From positions 4,774,001 through 4,838,000 of the forward strand of contig NZ_CP022753.1 in NCBI RefSeq assembly GCF_002263495.1: 64,000 bases of DNA, given 5' to 3'. Under the pieces are notes generated by a model, which worked only from the letters and a program-made list of their open reading frames with translations, had not been told where the DNA came from and did not search any database. Below, piece after piece: positions 17,753-27,358 of this stretch. Source of the DNA: Nocardiopsis gilva YIM 90087 (GTDB taxonomy: Bacteria; Actinomycetota; Actinomycetes; Streptosporangiales; Streptosporangiaceae). Every line of letters starts with the position of its first letter. Position 1 is the first letter of the stretch. The position numbers and the translations under genes were made by a program.

Positions 17753-18571
17753 CTAGGACACGGTGCGCACCAGCTCGTAGCAGGCGATCGCCGCCGCGGC
17801 GGTGACGTTGAAGGAGTCGACGTCGCGCCCGGCCATCGGGATGCGCACGCCGACGTCGGCCTCGTCGAGCCAGTGCGAGGACAGCCCGTCCCCCTCGGTG
17901 CCCAGCAGCAGGGCGATCCGCCGGTCCCGCCCGGCGCGGTCGAGCGCCTCGGCCAGCGGCAGCGATCCCGCGCCGGGGGTCAGTGCCAGCAGCCCGAAGC
18001 CCCGTTCGCGCACCGGCTGAAGTCCGTCGTACCAGTCGTCCAGCCGGGTGTAGGGCTGGGTGAACACCGCCCCCATCGACACCTTGACCGAGCGCCGGTA
18101 AAGGGGGTCCGCGCAGCGGGGGGCCAGCAGGATGGCGTCGATGCCCAGCCCGGCGGCGCTGCGGAAGATGGCGCCGACGTTGGTGTGGTCGACGATGTCC
18201 TCCAGCACGACGACCCGGCGGGCGCCGCGCAGGACGTCGTCGACGGCGGGCAGCGGACGGCGGCGGAAGGACGCCAGGGCACCGCGGTGCAGGTCGAACC
18301 CGACCAGTGACGCGGCGACGTCCTCGGTGACGATGTAGAGCGGGGCGTCGACGGAGTCCAGCACGTCGTCGAGGGCGTGCCGGCGGCGGTCGGTGAGCAG
18401 CATCGACCGGGGTTCGAACCCGGCGCGCAGCGCCCGCCGGATGACCTTCTCTCCCTCGGCCATGAACAGGCCGTGCTCGGCCTCCAGGCTCTTGCGCAGG
18501 TTGACGTCGCGCAGCCGGACGTAGTCGGCCAGGCGTTCGTCCGACGGGTCGGGAACCTCGATGACGCTCAT
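17753..18571 (-). CDS. SpoU/TrmH-family RNA 2'-O-methyltransferase
   Basis: A 272-residue methyltransferase of the SPOUT knot family. The three motifs are visible: DHTNVGAIFRSAAGLGIDA, LLLGTEGDGLSSHWLDEAD, and IPMAGRDVDSFNVTAAAAIA at the knot. An N-terminal L30e-like RNA-binding part (LFMAEGEKVIRRALRAGF) is present. It likely methylates a ribose of rRNA or tRNA using S-adenosylmethionine; the target nucleotide is unknown. The gene is convergent with PadR. Confidence 0.9.
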   Translation of the reverse strand: MSVIEVPDPSDERLADYVRLRDVNLRKSLEAEHGLFMAEGEKVIRRALRAGFEPRSMLLTDRRRHALDDVLDSVDAPLYIVTEDVAASLVGFDLHRGALASFRRRPLPAVDDVLRGARRVVVLEDIVDHTNVGAIFRSAAGLGIDAILLAPRCADPLYRRSVKVSMGAVFTQPYTRLDDWYDGLQPVRERGFGLLALTPGAGSLPLAEALDRAGRDRRIALLLGTEGDGLSSHWLDEADVGVRIPMAGRDVDSFNVTAAAAIACYELVRTVS

Positions 18572-18620
18572 GACCCCCAGTATCGGCCCGCCCGGAGGTG
18601 GTCGGGGTCGCGCGAGGCTG

Positions 18621-19139
18621 CTAGCCCAGCGGCTCGGTGAGCGGGCGCAGCCGCTCCCAGCGGGCCTCTTCGCAGGAGTTGGTGCGCTTGACGGTGGTCT
18701 CGATCTCCACGCCGTCCCAGACGCCGGTGATGGTGGCCTCCTGCGGGCCGTACTCCTTGTCCCGGCACACCGCGTCGTCGGCGACCTCGACGAACGGGTT
18801 GCTCTCGCTGTCCTCGCCGTCGGGGTCGACCGTCAGCTCGGCGACCTTCGCGCAGGCGGCGGGGTCGGTCGCGGTGTTGCCCTCGCAGGTGAGGTTCTGC
18901 ACGTAGGCCTGGGTGCGGTCGGTGACGTGGACCTGGAGCCGGCCCACGGGGCCCGCGGGGATGTCGGTGAGCTCGCTCACGGCGCTGACCTCGGACTCCA
19001 CCGCGGTCGCCGGCACCACGGGCACCAGGGAGGTGCCCACGACGAGGAGGTAGCCGAGCGCTCCGGCGCAGCACAGCGACGCCAGGAGTGCGGTGCCCGT
19101 CGTCCGGGGGGATCGACGGTGGGGGTTCAGCTTGGACAT
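18621..19139 (-). CDS. Secreted subtilisin inhibitor-like (SSI) protein
   Basis: A 172-residue exported protein; the ATG at 19137-19139 gives MSKLNPHRRSPRTTG and a single hydrophobic signal helix. The mature part matches the SSI family: RLQVHVTDRTQAYVQNLTCEG, DPAACAKVAEL, VCRDKEYGPQEATITGVWDG and TNSCEEARWERL, with the four conserved cysteines of its two disulphides. SSI proteins are dimeric inhibitors of extracellular subtilisin- or trypsin-like proteases and are typical of Streptomyces and relatives. The reactive-site loop lies around CRDKEYG. An alternative upstream start lacks a leader. Confidence 0.87.
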   Translation of the reverse strand: MSKLNPHRRSPRTTGTALLASLCCAGALGYLLVVGTSLVPVVPATAVESEVSAVSELTDIPAGPVGRLQVHVTDRTQAYVQNLTCEGNTATDPAACAKVAELTVDPDGEDSESNPFVEVADDAVCRDKEYGPQEATITGVWDGVEIETTVKRTNSCEEARWERLRPLTEPLG

Positions 19140-19426
19140 GGCCGCCACTCTATGCAGTCGTACCGATGATTCGGGCCGTATCGGCGCAACATCCCAAATG
19201 CCCCTTACCTGCGCGCCACCCCCCGAGCACCGGCCACCACGGGATGCCGCAGCTGCGGCGGCCCCCGGCGTGATCCGGAGCACTCGAACGCGCGGTTCCG
19301 GCGTGCGCCGAACCCGCATCCTAGCCATGCCTCAGCCGCCAGGTCACCTCCCGTCCTCAGTTCGATCACGTTCGCGCTCGACTCTTTCCACCCGCGTTAC
19401 CAGGCAGTAATGTCACGCTCACGCAC

Positions 19427-21184
19427 GTGCCGCGCCTACTCGGAGTTGATGTGCCCACTGGACGACATCGCATGGCCCCTGGACCCGGCGGCCCGCCGCC
19501 CGATGAGAAGCGCGGGGTACTGCGCTCCCCGCTCGGGATCATCGCGGTGGCGGCCGGGATCGTCGTCCTGCTCGGCATCGCCGTTCCCGTCGGACTGCGC
19601 TACCTCGGCTGCGGGGAGACCCGCTATCTGCGGGTGGCCACCACGCTGAGCATGACGCCGGTGCTGCAGGAGGCCGCCGACGAGTTCAACGACGGCGACC
19701 CGACCTACTCCGGGGTCTGCGTGTTCGCCCAGGCCAAGGAGATGGCGCCGCACCGCATCACGACGGAGCTGTCCGGGGGCGGCACCGGCCGTTCCACGCT
19801 CACGCCCGACGTGTGGATCCCGGAGTCCTCGGCCTGGGTGGAGCTGACCCGCGTCTCGGAGTCCGGGGCGCGCGCCATCGAGACCACGCCCCGCCCGCTG
19901 GCCACCTCCCCGGTCGTTCTCACGGCGCCCGAGGACGCCAAGGGCGTGCCCGACCCGGAGCGCGTGAGCTGGAAGGAGATCCTGCCCGGCGAGCGCTCAC
20001 CCGATCGGCCGATGGTGATGGTCGACCCCAACCGCGGCGTCGACGGGATGACGGCGATGTACGCGGTGCGCCAGATCCTCGGACGGGGCGACAAGGCGGA
20101 CACCGCGATGACCGACTTCGTGCACGACGTGCAGCGGGACACGGCGTTCGGCGAGATCGACCTGACCGGGGTTTACCCCAGCGCACTGGGGGTGGACCCG
20201 CTGACGGTCGTCCCCGAACAGGCGGTGGTCCGGTACAACGACCGGACCTCCAACACCCCGCTCCAGGCGCTCTACCCCACCGAGGGAACGGTCGAGCTGG
20301 ACTACCCCTACGTGTCCATCGGGGACGACCCGGTGATGCGGGCGGCCGCCGACGACCTCTACGACCTCCTGATGGGTGACACCTACCAGGACCGGCTGCG
20401 CGACCTGGGGTTTCGCGACCCGGACGGCACGGCCTCCGGCGACCTGGGCGACCGCGAGGACATCATCGCCGAGCCGCCCGCAACGCACGACGACCTCACC
20501 GGGGACGCGCTGCTGGGCGCCCTGGAGGACTGGAACCGGCTGTCCATGGCCACCCGCGCGCTGGTGCTGGCCGACGTGTCGAAGCACATGAGCTCCGACC
20601 TCAACGGCGGGCCGTCCCGCCTGCAGGTCACCAAGGACGCCGCACAGCTGGGCCTGACGCTCTTCCCCGACCGGGCCGACATGGGCCTGTGGCTGCTCTC
20701 CAGCGGGTTCGGTTCCTCGGGCCGCGACGAGGTCCGGGGCATCGCCGAACTCGGCGGGTCCGACCGCGAGGACGCGAGCGCGACCCGGCGCGAGGCGCTG
20801 AGCGGGATCGCCGAGGACATCTCGGTCGAGGGCGGGGAGCCGCAGCTGTACGACAACATCCTGGCGGCCTATGAGGAGGTGGAGGACGCCTATGACGAGG
20901 AGAAGATCAACACGGTCATCCTCCTGACCGCCGGGCAGGACGGCGGGTCCAGCGAGATCTCGCAGCAGGAACTGGTGGCCGAGCTGCAGGACCGGTTCGA
21001 CCCGGACCGGCCGGTGACCATGTTCATCATCGCGGTCGGCGACCAGCCCGACGAGAGCGGGCTCCGCGAGGTCGCCGCCGCGACCAGCGGTTCCCTGTTC
21101 GTCACCGACGACCCCGACGAGATCGGCGAGATCTTCCTGAGCTCGGTGTCGCGGCGCCTGTGCGTGCCCAACTGCGACGAGTAA
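19427..21184 (+). CDS. Membrane-anchored substrate-binding/VWA protein with degenerate MIDAS
   Basis: A 585-residue envelope protein starting at GTG 19427 (no strong ribosome site; ATG at 19472 is an alternative). An N-terminal membrane helix (LGIIAVAAGIVVLLGIAVPV) leads to a periplasmic-binding-protein-like part (VATTLSMTPVLQEAADEF near residue 70, PDVWIPESSAW) and a C-terminal von Willebrand A domain (about residues 385-575, VILLTAGQDGGSS). The metal site that should read DxSxS is DVSKHMSS, so the second Ser is lost. It is a tandem paralogue of the next gene. Likely a cell-surface protein of unknown ligand. Confidence 0.75.
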   Translation: MPRLLGVDVPTGRHRMAPGPGGPPPDEKRGVLRSPLGIIAVAAGIVVLLGIAVPVGLRYLGCGETRYLRVATTLSMTPVLQEAADEFNDGDPTYSGVCVFAQAKEMAPHRITTELSGGGTGRSTLTPDVWIPESSAWVELTRVSESGARAIETTPRPLATSPVVLTAPEDAKGVPDPERVSWKEILPGERSPDRPMVMVDPNRGVDGMTAMYAVRQILGRGDKADTAMTDFVHDVQRDTAFGEIDLTGVYPSALGVDPLTVVPEQAVVRYNDRTSNTPLQALYPTEGTVELDYPYVSIGDDPVMRAAADDLYDLLMGDTYQDRLRDLGFRDPDGTASGDLGDREDIIAEPPATHDDLTGDALLGALEDWNRLSMATRALVLADVSKHMSSDLNGGPSRLQVTKDAAQLGLTLFPDRADMGLWLLSSGFGSSGRDEVRGIAELGGSDREDASATRREALSGIAEDISVEGGEPQLYDNILAAYEEVEDAYDEEKINTVILLTAGQDGGSSEISQQELVAELQDRFDPDRPVTMFIIAVGDQPDESGLREVAAATSGSLFVTDDPDEIGEIFLSSVSRRLCVPNCDE

Positions 21185-21444
21185 GCCCTTTCCTACGCAC
21201 CACCGAATTAGGTCACGATGAAGTAACGGTATCCACGTCCGAAACCCCAGAAGCACCCCCGTGATCGGGTGGAAGCGCAGGTCACGACCGCACGGCTGAC
21301 CGGGCCTTCAGGGGCGTTGCCAAGATCACCCGACGGTCGGAAACGCCCGGAGTTCCCCACCGCTCCCGCCTTCTCCCTCGATGCGGTCTTCAGTACCGTT
21401 CCGATCCACACCCCCATTCGCATCACACCCCCCGTGAGGAAACC

Positions 21445-23217
21445 TTGGGACGCCATCGCGAGAACTACGCAGGTGACGAGGGCCGCCCGGCCCGCAGAGA
21501 GCAGAGCCGCACCCGGCGCCGTCGGGGACGCGGCGGCGCCTTCGTCGCTCTCGCGGCGGCCTTCGCGATCATCCTCGGCCTAGGGATCACCGGCTGGTAC
21601 ACGGTGAACAACCAGGACGGCTGCGGCGGCAAGGACATCCCGCTGAGCGTCGTCGCCAGCCCGGAGCTGGCCCCGGCCCTCGACCGTGTCACCTCGGAGT
21701 TCAACGACGCCAAGCACGGCGTGGACGGCCGCTGCGTCCGCGTCGAGGTGCGGGGCGAGGACTCCGCCAACGTCGCCTACGGCATCACCGGCGCCGGGCC
21801 GACCCTGGGCGACACCGACTCCGACGTGTGGATCCCCGACTCGCGGCTGTGGCACAACATCGTCGAGAACCACAATGGCGGGGCGGCCCTGACCGACACC
21901 GGGACGTCCGTCGCCTACTCCCCGCTGGTGCTGGCCCAGCCGGCCGCCGCGGCCAAGAAGTCCGACGAGGAGCCCTCCTGGGACGCGCTCGTGCCGACGG
22001 CCGCACCGACCGGGGGCACCTCGACCAACGCCGTGCGCGTCGTCGACCCCATCCGCAGCGCGTCGGGGATGGCCACGCTCGCGCTGATCTCCGACGCCAT
22101 CGGCGGTGAGGAGAAGGACCAGCCGCAGCTCGTCGCCGCGCTGCAGACCCTGCAGCGGGGGGTGACCCCCGACGAGAAGGCCGCGTTCGGCGTGCTCAGC
22201 CAAAACAGCGACACCCCGCCGCTCATGGTCCTCTCCGAGCAGGCCGCCTGGCGGTACAACGCCGACCACCCGGACGCCCCGGCCCACGTCACCTACCCCG
22301 AGGGCGGTACCTACACGCTCGACTACCCCTACATCGTGCGAGCCGAGGACCCGATCCTGTCGCGGGCGGCCGAGACCTTCCGCGCCGCACTGTCGGGCAA
22401 GAGCGTCCAGAAGGCGATGCTCGCCGAGGGGTTCCGGACCGCCGAGGGCACGGCCGACCCCGACGTACTGACCTCCGAGAACGGTTTCCAGAAGAAGGCG
22501 CCGGAGAGTCTGCCCGACCCGTCGTCGGGCACCGTGGAGCAGCTCGGGAAGGCGTGGAACCAGCTCAAGCTCGACACGCGCCTGCTGACCATCGTCGACA
22601 TCTCGGGCTCCATGCTGGAGACCGTGCCCGGCACCGACAAGAACCGGATGCAGGTCACCACCGCGTCCGCCATCCAGGGGCTGGAGATGTTCCCGCCCGA
22701 GTCGGAGCTGGGCCTGTGGGAGTTCTCCACCGCCCTCAACAACGAGCTCGACTACCGGGAGCTGACACCGGTCCGCGAACTGAGCGCCAAAGGCGACGGG
22801 GGCACCCACAAGCAGGGGATCGCCTCGGCGCTGGGCAAGCTCGAACCGAAGCCCGACGGCGACACGGGGCTGTACGACACCTACCTCGCCGCGTTCCGCG
22901 AGATGTCGCGCAACTACAAGGCCGACCGCATCAACGCCATCCTGATGCTCACCGACGGCAACAACGACGACCCCAACGGCATCTCGCTCGAACACCTCCT
23001 GCAGACGCTGCAGACCGAGGGTTCACGGGAGCGGCCGGTGCCCATCTTCACCATCGCCTTCGGCCCGGACATCGACCCCGCGCCCCTGGAGAAGGTCGCC
23101 AAGGCCACGGGGGGTGCCACCTACACCACCAAGGACCCCACCGAGATCGGCGACATCTTCCTCCGCGCCTTCGCCCAGCGCCTGAAGGGGCCGGAAAGCT
23201 CGGAGGACGACGGGTAA
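21445..23217 (+). CDS. Membrane-anchored substrate-binding/VWA protein
   Basis: A 590-residue paralogue of the preceding gene with the same order: a basic N-terminus, a membrane helix (residues about 32-52), a binding-protein-like domain (VVASPELAPALDRVTSEFND, SDVWIPDSRLWHN) and a VWA domain. Here the MIDAS is intact (TIVDISGSMLE), with later DGGTHKQGIASAL and ILMLTDGNNDD. The start is a TTG at 21445 preceded by GTGAGGA, since no ATG or GTG fits the leader. The 260-base gap to the upstream paralogue may hold its own promoter. Confidence 0.77.
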   Translation: MGRHRENYAGDEGRPARREQSRTRRRRGRGGAFVALAAAFAIILGLGITGWYTVNNQDGCGGKDIPLSVVASPELAPALDRVTSEFNDAKHGVDGRCVRVEVRGEDSANVAYGITGAGPTLGDTDSDVWIPDSRLWHNIVENHNGGAALTDTGTSVAYSPLVLAQPAAAAKKSDEEPSWDALVPTAAPTGGTSTNAVRVVDPIRSASGMATLALISDAIGGEEKDQPQLVAALQTLQRGVTPDEKAAFGVLSQNSDTPPLMVLSEQAAWRYNADHPDAPAHVTYPEGGTYTLDYPYIVRAEDPILSRAAETFRAALSGKSVQKAMLAEGFRTAEGTADPDVLTSENGFQKKAPESLPDPSSGTVEQLGKAWNQLKLDTRLLTIVDISGSMLETVPGTDKNRMQVTTASAIQGLEMFPPESELGLWEFSTALNNELDYRELTPVRELSAKGDGGTHKQGIASALGKLEPKPDGDTGLYDTYLAAFREMSRNYKADRINAILMLTDGNNDDPNGISLEHLLQTLQTEGSRERPVPIFTIAFGPDIDPAPLEKVAKATGGATYTTKDPTEIGDIFLRAFAQRLKGPESSEDDG

Positions 23218-23267
23218 GCGAGCCACCGCGGCAGCGGAGGGGTTGCTGGCCTTTACCGTCCGTGGCC

Positions 23268-23300
23268 AGATCCGGCCACCAGATCGTGGTGGCCGGATCT
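23268..23300 (+). terminator. Perfect 14-bp hairpin after the VWA gene
   Basis: Arms 23268-23281 and 23287-23300 are perfectly complementary with the loop GATCG, 50 bases beyond the VWA stop. A terminator is the simplest reading. Confidence 0.6.
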
Positions 23301-23361
23301 CCGCACGCCCACAGGGTCCGTGTGGTTCTTCCGGACCCACCCGGGTCGTCCCGGCGTGCGT

Positions 23362-23391
23362 CCATGTGACGTGGCCTGCCACGTCACATGG
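23362..23391. promoter_or_regulatory. Perfect 14+14 palindrome upstream of amidase-like gene
   Basis: CCATGTGACGTGGC and its exact complement are separated by CT. A looser extension (CGTGCGTCC against GGGACCCACG) continues the stem on both sides. It could be an operator for the gene at 23531 or a second terminator. Confidence 0.45.
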
Positions 23392-23530
23392 GACCCACGT
23401 CCACCCCGTGCGCAAACCACCAGATTTCCACGCGATCGCAATCTTCACGGTCACGGAGATCCCGGCTATGGACTCGGCCGTCGTTTTGGCGTACTCAGAG
23501 TAGTGCGGTAGGTGTGCGATCGGTGAGAGG

Positions 23531-24202
23531 GTGGCGACCGTGGCCAACGCGTGGATGCCAGGCGCCGGACGAGTCCACTGCACGACCACCGGGGGCCTCT
23601 ATAGAGGAGGCGCCCCTCGGGCCGTATGGCTGACCGCGGAGGCCGATCCCACCACCCATTCGGCCCGGACCATCGCCGGACGCTACAGCGACAAGGAACC
23701 CACCGCCCACCTGGTGTGGAACCCGGTGACCGGGGAGACCGTCCAGCTGCTGCCGGCCACGGTGCCCGCGATCGGCCGCCTCGGCTGCGACCCGGACCCC
23801 GCCCGCGAGGGGCGGATCTGCCTCGTCATCGAGGTGATCGGGCAGGCGTCGGACCCCTTCACCGACCGCCCGCTGACCGGCGTGGACCCCATCCTGTCGT
23901 GGCTGGACTCCTGGGAGGTCGCCCGCACCTGGCCGGCCGGACCTCCGCCCCCGCCGGACAGGCCGCCCTATCAGCGCACGGCGACCGCGCGCCTGTGGGC
24001 GCTGGGCGGGCATTTCGGCCATTCCCAAGTGCCCGGTTCCCGGGCCGCCGGCCCCGGCGCGATCTCGCCCGATCGGCTCCTGGGCTCCCACCTGCCCGGG
24101 CTCCTGGGCAAGACGGAGGAGCACAACGCCCCCGCCACCGCGCACGCCTTCGTGCCCAGTGACAACACCACAGGACCGCATCCGGCGATGGCGCACACGT
24201 GA
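23531..24202 (+). CDS. Amidase-like hypothetical protein
   Basis: A 223-residue protein beginning at GTG 23531; the GTG at 23540 has better spacing from GAGAGG and may be the true start. There is no signal peptide. The segments LVWNPVTGETVQLLPATVPA, CLVIEVIGQASDPFTDRPLT and GGHFGHSQVPGSRAAG recall actinomycete and phage N-acetylmuramoyl-L-alanine amidase-type lysins, where HSQVP precedes a metal-binding Asp. Here the following Asp-Pro is replaced by Gly-Pro, so activity is doubtful. The function is not established. Confidence 0.6.
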   Translation: MATVANAWMPGAGRVHCTTTGGLYRGGAPRAVWLTAEADPTTHSARTIAGRYSDKEPTAHLVWNPVTGETVQLLPATVPAIGRLGCDPDPAREGRICLVIEVIGQASDPFTDRPLTGVDPILSWLDSWEVARTWPAGPPPPPDRPPYQRTATARLWALGGHFGHSQVPGSRAAGPGAISPDRLLGSHLPGLLGKTEEHNAPATAHAFVPSDNTTGPHPAMAHT

Positions 24203-24265
24203 GCCGAAAGCGCTGACGCCTACGCCCATCCGCGCCCCTCGACCAGCCCGCACAGCCCCGCGGTC

Positions 24266-24295
24266 CGGACGGAGCGTGACGTTACGCTCCGTCCG
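24266..24295 (+). terminator. 12-bp stem terminator
   Basis: CGGACGGAGCGT and ACGCTCCGTCCG are perfectly complementary around a 6-base loop, between the amidase-like and DUF2510 genes. Confidence 0.65.
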
Positions 24296-24368
24296 ATGCC
24301 CGGCCACTCTGGGACGATGGGCGGACCAGTGGTTATCGCCAGTCCCATAACCCCTTAGTCTGTCCGCC

Positions 24369-26348
24369 ATGGGTGGATCGATCGAGCCGGGCTGGTATGC
24401 GGATCCGCACGGCGAACAGGGCATGCTGCGATGGTGGAACGGCGAGGAATGGACACAGCACGTCCGCTCGCTCCAAGAGCTGCAACAGGCGGGACAGCCG
24501 GAACAGAGCGCCTCGGGCACGGACGACGCAGAGGCGACCGCCGACCTGAGCGGCGCGATCCCCGGCGGTGACGCGCCGGGACGGACGACCTCGGGTCCCA
24601 CCGCTCCCCCGTCGGCCGACGAACCGAGCACGATGCGCATCGACCCCGCGCATCTGTCGGCCTCCACCACTTCGTCCAACGACGAGCCGCAGACCATGCG
24701 CTTCGACCCCGCGCAGCCGTCGGCCCCGACGAACGCGGGCGCGGACGACACCGAGTCGACCGCCGACCTCAGCGGCGCGCGCGGACCGGCTCCGGCCACC
24801 CCCGCGGGCGATGAGCCGAGCACGATGCGCATCGATCCCGGCCAGTTCGGCGGACCATCCACTCCGGCCACCCCGATCGGCGACGAACCGCAGACCATGC
24901 GCGTGACGCCGCCCAGCGACCCGTCGACCACCGTTCCCGTCAACGACGTCCCCGCAGCGGACGCGGGCGCGGACGGCTCGACGATGCGGATCGACCCCAA
25001 CGCCGCCCAGCAGTACGGGTCCGGTGCCCCCGCCCCCGGCGACGACGACCCCACCGTGGACGTCACCGGCGACGCGGCCGGATCCACCATGCGCGTGGAC
25101 CCCTACAGCGCCGATGACGGCCCCACCGCCGACCTCAGCGACGACGCCCCCAAGACGGCGGTGTTCGGCTCCGGGGACGCGCCCAAGACGGCCGTCTTCT
25201 CTCCCGACGCTTCGAGCGACGACGCACCCAGGACAGCGGTCTTCAACCCTGACGACGCGACCTTCGCGGCGCCCAGCGGCGGCGAGGACGCACCAGAGGA
25301 GAAGGGCTCCAAGTTCAACAGGTTCCTCGGCGACCTCAAGGAGGGGATCTCCGAGATCGCCGAGGAACGAAAGCAGCAGAAGGAAGAACAGCGCAAGAAG
25401 GCCGAGGAGGAAGCCCGGAAGCGCGCCGAGGAACAGGCCAAACAGGCTGAGGAGGCCGCCAAGCGCCACGCCGAGGAACAGCAGCGGCTGGCCAAGGAGG
25501 CGGCGGAACGCCCGCAGGCAGGCCCTTCCGGAGCAGCGGGAGCAGCAGGCGCGGCGGGCGCCGCCGGAGCCTTCGGAACGCCGCCCGGCACTCCCCCTTC
25601 CGGCCCGCAGCAGCCGTACGGCGCGCAACCGCCGTCAGGCGGGTACCCCGCCGCTCAGCCGCCGTCCGGCGGGTATCCCAGCGCCCAACCGCCGTCGGGC
25701 GGCTACCCCAGCGCGCAACCGCCATCGGGCCCCCACCAGCCCTTCGGCGGCCAGCAGGGCGGCGGCTACCCCGGCCACCAGCCGCCCCCCGGCCGCCAGC
25801 CCACCGGTGGGCACCCCGGCGGACCGCAGGCGTTCGGCCCTCCGCAGTCGGGTGGATACCCGGGCCAGCGGCCCGGCTACCCCGGCGCGCAACCGCCCTC
25901 CGGCCCCCAGCAGTACCCCGGCTACCCGCAGCAGGGACAGCAGGGTCCTCCCCGGGCTACCCGCCGCAACCTCCGGTCGCGCCCAAGAGCACGGCCGCAA
26001 GAAGAAAAAGAACAAACAGCAGCCGCCGTCGGCCCAGCCCTACCCGGGCGGCCCCCAGCGCGGCGCCTACCCGCCCGGCCCGCAGGGCGGCCCGGCTACC
26101 CGCCGCAGCCTCCTCAAGGCCGCGGCGGCCAGCAGTACCCAGGACGCCCCCCACAGGGCGCCCCGGGCTGGGGCGGGCCCGCTCCCTACCCGCAGCAACC
26201 GCCGAATAAGAAGAAGGGCGGCTGCGGGGGCTGCATGGGCTGCTTCCTGTTCGTGATCCTCCTGCTGGTCATCGTCGTCGGCGGCCTCGGCTACCTGCAG
26301 TTCGGCGAGGGCTACGACATCCTGGGCGCGTTCGGGATCTACATCTAG
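24369..26348 (+). CDS. DUF2510 repeat-rich membrane protein
   Basis: A 659-residue protein. It opens with a DUF2510 domain ([20 protein letters not shown]). About 250 residues of degenerate repeats follow (TMRIDP, TADLSGA, KTAVF), then a charged Lys/Glu coiled-coil-like segment (residues about 310-380), then repeated [10 protein letters not shown] units. The end is a Cys/Gly cluster ([12 protein letters not shown]), one membrane helix and a short tail. The Pro/Gly repeats appear to change frame three times between about 25947 and 26093, each by one base, and return to frame. Function unknown; probably a tail-anchored scaffold. Confidence 0.8.
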   Translation: MGGSIEPGWYADPHGEQGMLRWWNGEEWTQHVRSLQELQQAGQPEQSASGTDDAEATADLSGAIPGGDAPGRTTSGPTAPPSADEPSTMRIDPAHLSASTTSSNDEPQTMRFDPAQPSAPTNAGADDTESTADLSGARGPAPATPAGDEPSTMRIDPGQFGGPSTPATPIGDEPQTMRVTPPSDPSTTVPVNDVPAADAGADGSTMRIDPNAAQQYGSGAPAPGDDDPTVDVTGDAAGSTMRVDPYSADDGPTADLSDDAPKTAVFGSGDAPKTAVFSPDASSDDAPRTAVFNPDDATFAAPSGGEDAPEEKGSKFNRFLGDLKEGISEIAEERKQQKEEQRKKAEEEARKRAEEQAKQAEEAAKRHAEEQQRLAKEAAERPQAGPSGAAGAAGAAGAAGAFGTPPGTPPSGPQQPYGAQPPSGGYPAAQPPSGGYPSAQPPSGGYPSAQPPSGPHQPFGGQQGGGYPGHQPPPGRQPTGGHPGGPQAFGPPQSGGYPGQRPGYPGAQPPSGPQQYPGYPQQGQQGPPRATRRNLRSRPRARPQEEKEQTAAAVGPALPGRPPARRLPARPAGRPGYPPQPPQGRGGQQYPGRPPQGAPGWGGPAPYPQQPPNKKKGGCGGCMGCFLFVILLLVIVVGGLGYLQFGEGYDILGAFGIYI

Positions 26349-26357
26349 CCACGACCT

Positions 26358-26411
26358 ATGCGGGCGGCCCGGGTGAGCGTGCGATCGCACGCTCACCCGG
26401 GCCGCCCGCAT
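26358..26411 (+). terminator. Perfect 54-bp palindrome, probable terminator
   Basis: Every base from 26358 to 26411 is matched by its complement, with no loop and the centre GCGATCGC. It starts 9 bases after the DUF2510 stop and precedes the orn gene. Confidence 0.75.
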
Positions 26412-26513
26412 TTCGACCAACAATCGTTCTCCCCGCCCCACGCGCACCGCCCCACCAGGCGCCGGCGCTCGCGACGCGAACTGCCACTCCTCAGACGCCC
26501 TAAGCTGACCGGT

Positions 26514-27164
26514 ATGAATGACTGCCTGGTGTGGATCGACTGTGAGATGACGGGGCTCGACCTCGAACGCGACGCGCTGATCGAGGTGGCCTGCCGCATC
26601 ACCGACGGCGACCTCAACCAGCTCGATGAGGGCATCGACGTGGTTATCAAGCCGCCGCAGGAGGCGCTTGACCAGATGGGCGAGTTCGTCACACAGATGC
26701 ACACCACCTCCGGGCTGCTTGACGAGCTGGACAAGGGTGTGACCCTGAAGGAAGCCGAGGACCTCGTCCTGGCGCACATCAAGCGCTACATCCCGGAGCC
26801 GAAGAAGGCCCCGCTGTGCGGCAACTCCATCGCGACGGACCGGCTGTTCCTCGCCCGCGACATGCCCCGCATCGACGAGTACCTGCACTACCGGATGGTG
26901 GACGTCTCCAGCATCAAGGAGCTGCTCCGCCGCTGGTTCCCCCGCATCTACTTCGCCAGCCCGGAGAAGAACGGCGGCCACCGCGCCCTGGCCGACATCA
27001 ACGAGAGCATCCTGGAACTCCGCTACTACCGCGCCGCCGGCTTCGTCCCCGCCCCGGGTCCGGACAGCGCGACGGCCCGCGCCATCGCGGCCGACATCGC
27101 CGCCGGAGGCAAGGGTGTGCCGAGCACCACGGAGGAAGAAACCGAAACCCACGAGGAAAAGTGA
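26514..27164 (+). CDS. orn: Oligoribonuclease
   Basis: A 216-residue DEDDh 3'-5' exoribonuclease that degrades di- and short oligoribonucleotides, including pGpG, in the cytoplasm. Motifs are LVWIDCEMTGLDLERDALIE (first Asp/Glu pair), LCGNSIATDRLFLARDMP (second Asp) and the KNGGHRALADINESI end with the catalytic His and Asp. The ATG at 26514 is at the domain start. A disordered Thr/Glu tail closes the protein. The gene is immediately upstream of tRNA-His, a common actinobacterial arrangement. Confidence 0.96.
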   Translation: MNDCLVWIDCEMTGLDLERDALIEVACRITDGDLNQLDEGIDVVIKPPQEALDQMGEFVTQMHTTSGLLDELDKGVTLKEAEDLVLAHIKRYIPEPKKAPLCGNSIATDRLFLARDMPRIDEYLHYRMVDVSSIKELLRRWFPRIYFASPEKNGGHRALADINESILELRYYRAAGFVPAPGPDSATARAIAADIAAGGKGVPSTTEEETETHEEK

Positions 27165-27238
27165 GCGAAGCACCCTCCGACGTCCGCTAGACTCTTCAAT
27201 GAACGCAGGCGCTGAAGCCACTTCAGCCCCGCGATCAT

Positions 27239-27315
27239 GGTGGGTGTAGCTCAGTTGGCAGAGCACTTGGTTGTGGTCCAAGATGTCGGGGGTTCAAGTC
27301 CCCTCACTCACCCCA
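27239..27315 (+). tRNA. tRNA-His (anticodon GTG)
   Basis: The sequence folds as a full cloverleaf: acceptor GTGGGTG paired with CACTCAC (one G-T), D-loop GCTCAGTTGGCAGAGC, anticodon loop TTGTGGT, T-loop GGTTCAAGTCC. The extra 5' G at 27239 can pair with the discriminator C, as expected for histidine tRNA. CCA is encoded. Confidence 0.95.
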
Positions 27316-27319
27316 GAGC

Positions 27320-27358
27320 AAAAGCCCTGGTCATCGCATGCGATGACCAGGGCTTTTT
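27320..27358 (+). terminator. Intrinsic terminator of tRNA-His
   Basis: A perfect 38-base palindrome centred on GCATGC, with AAAA leading and TTTTT trailing, begins 5 bases after the CCA end. Confidence 0.92.

Noticed and set aside
24369-25628. CRISPR-like regularity in the repeated segments
   Set aside because: The repeats are coding ([16 protein letters not shown] units), vary in spacing and have no spacers.
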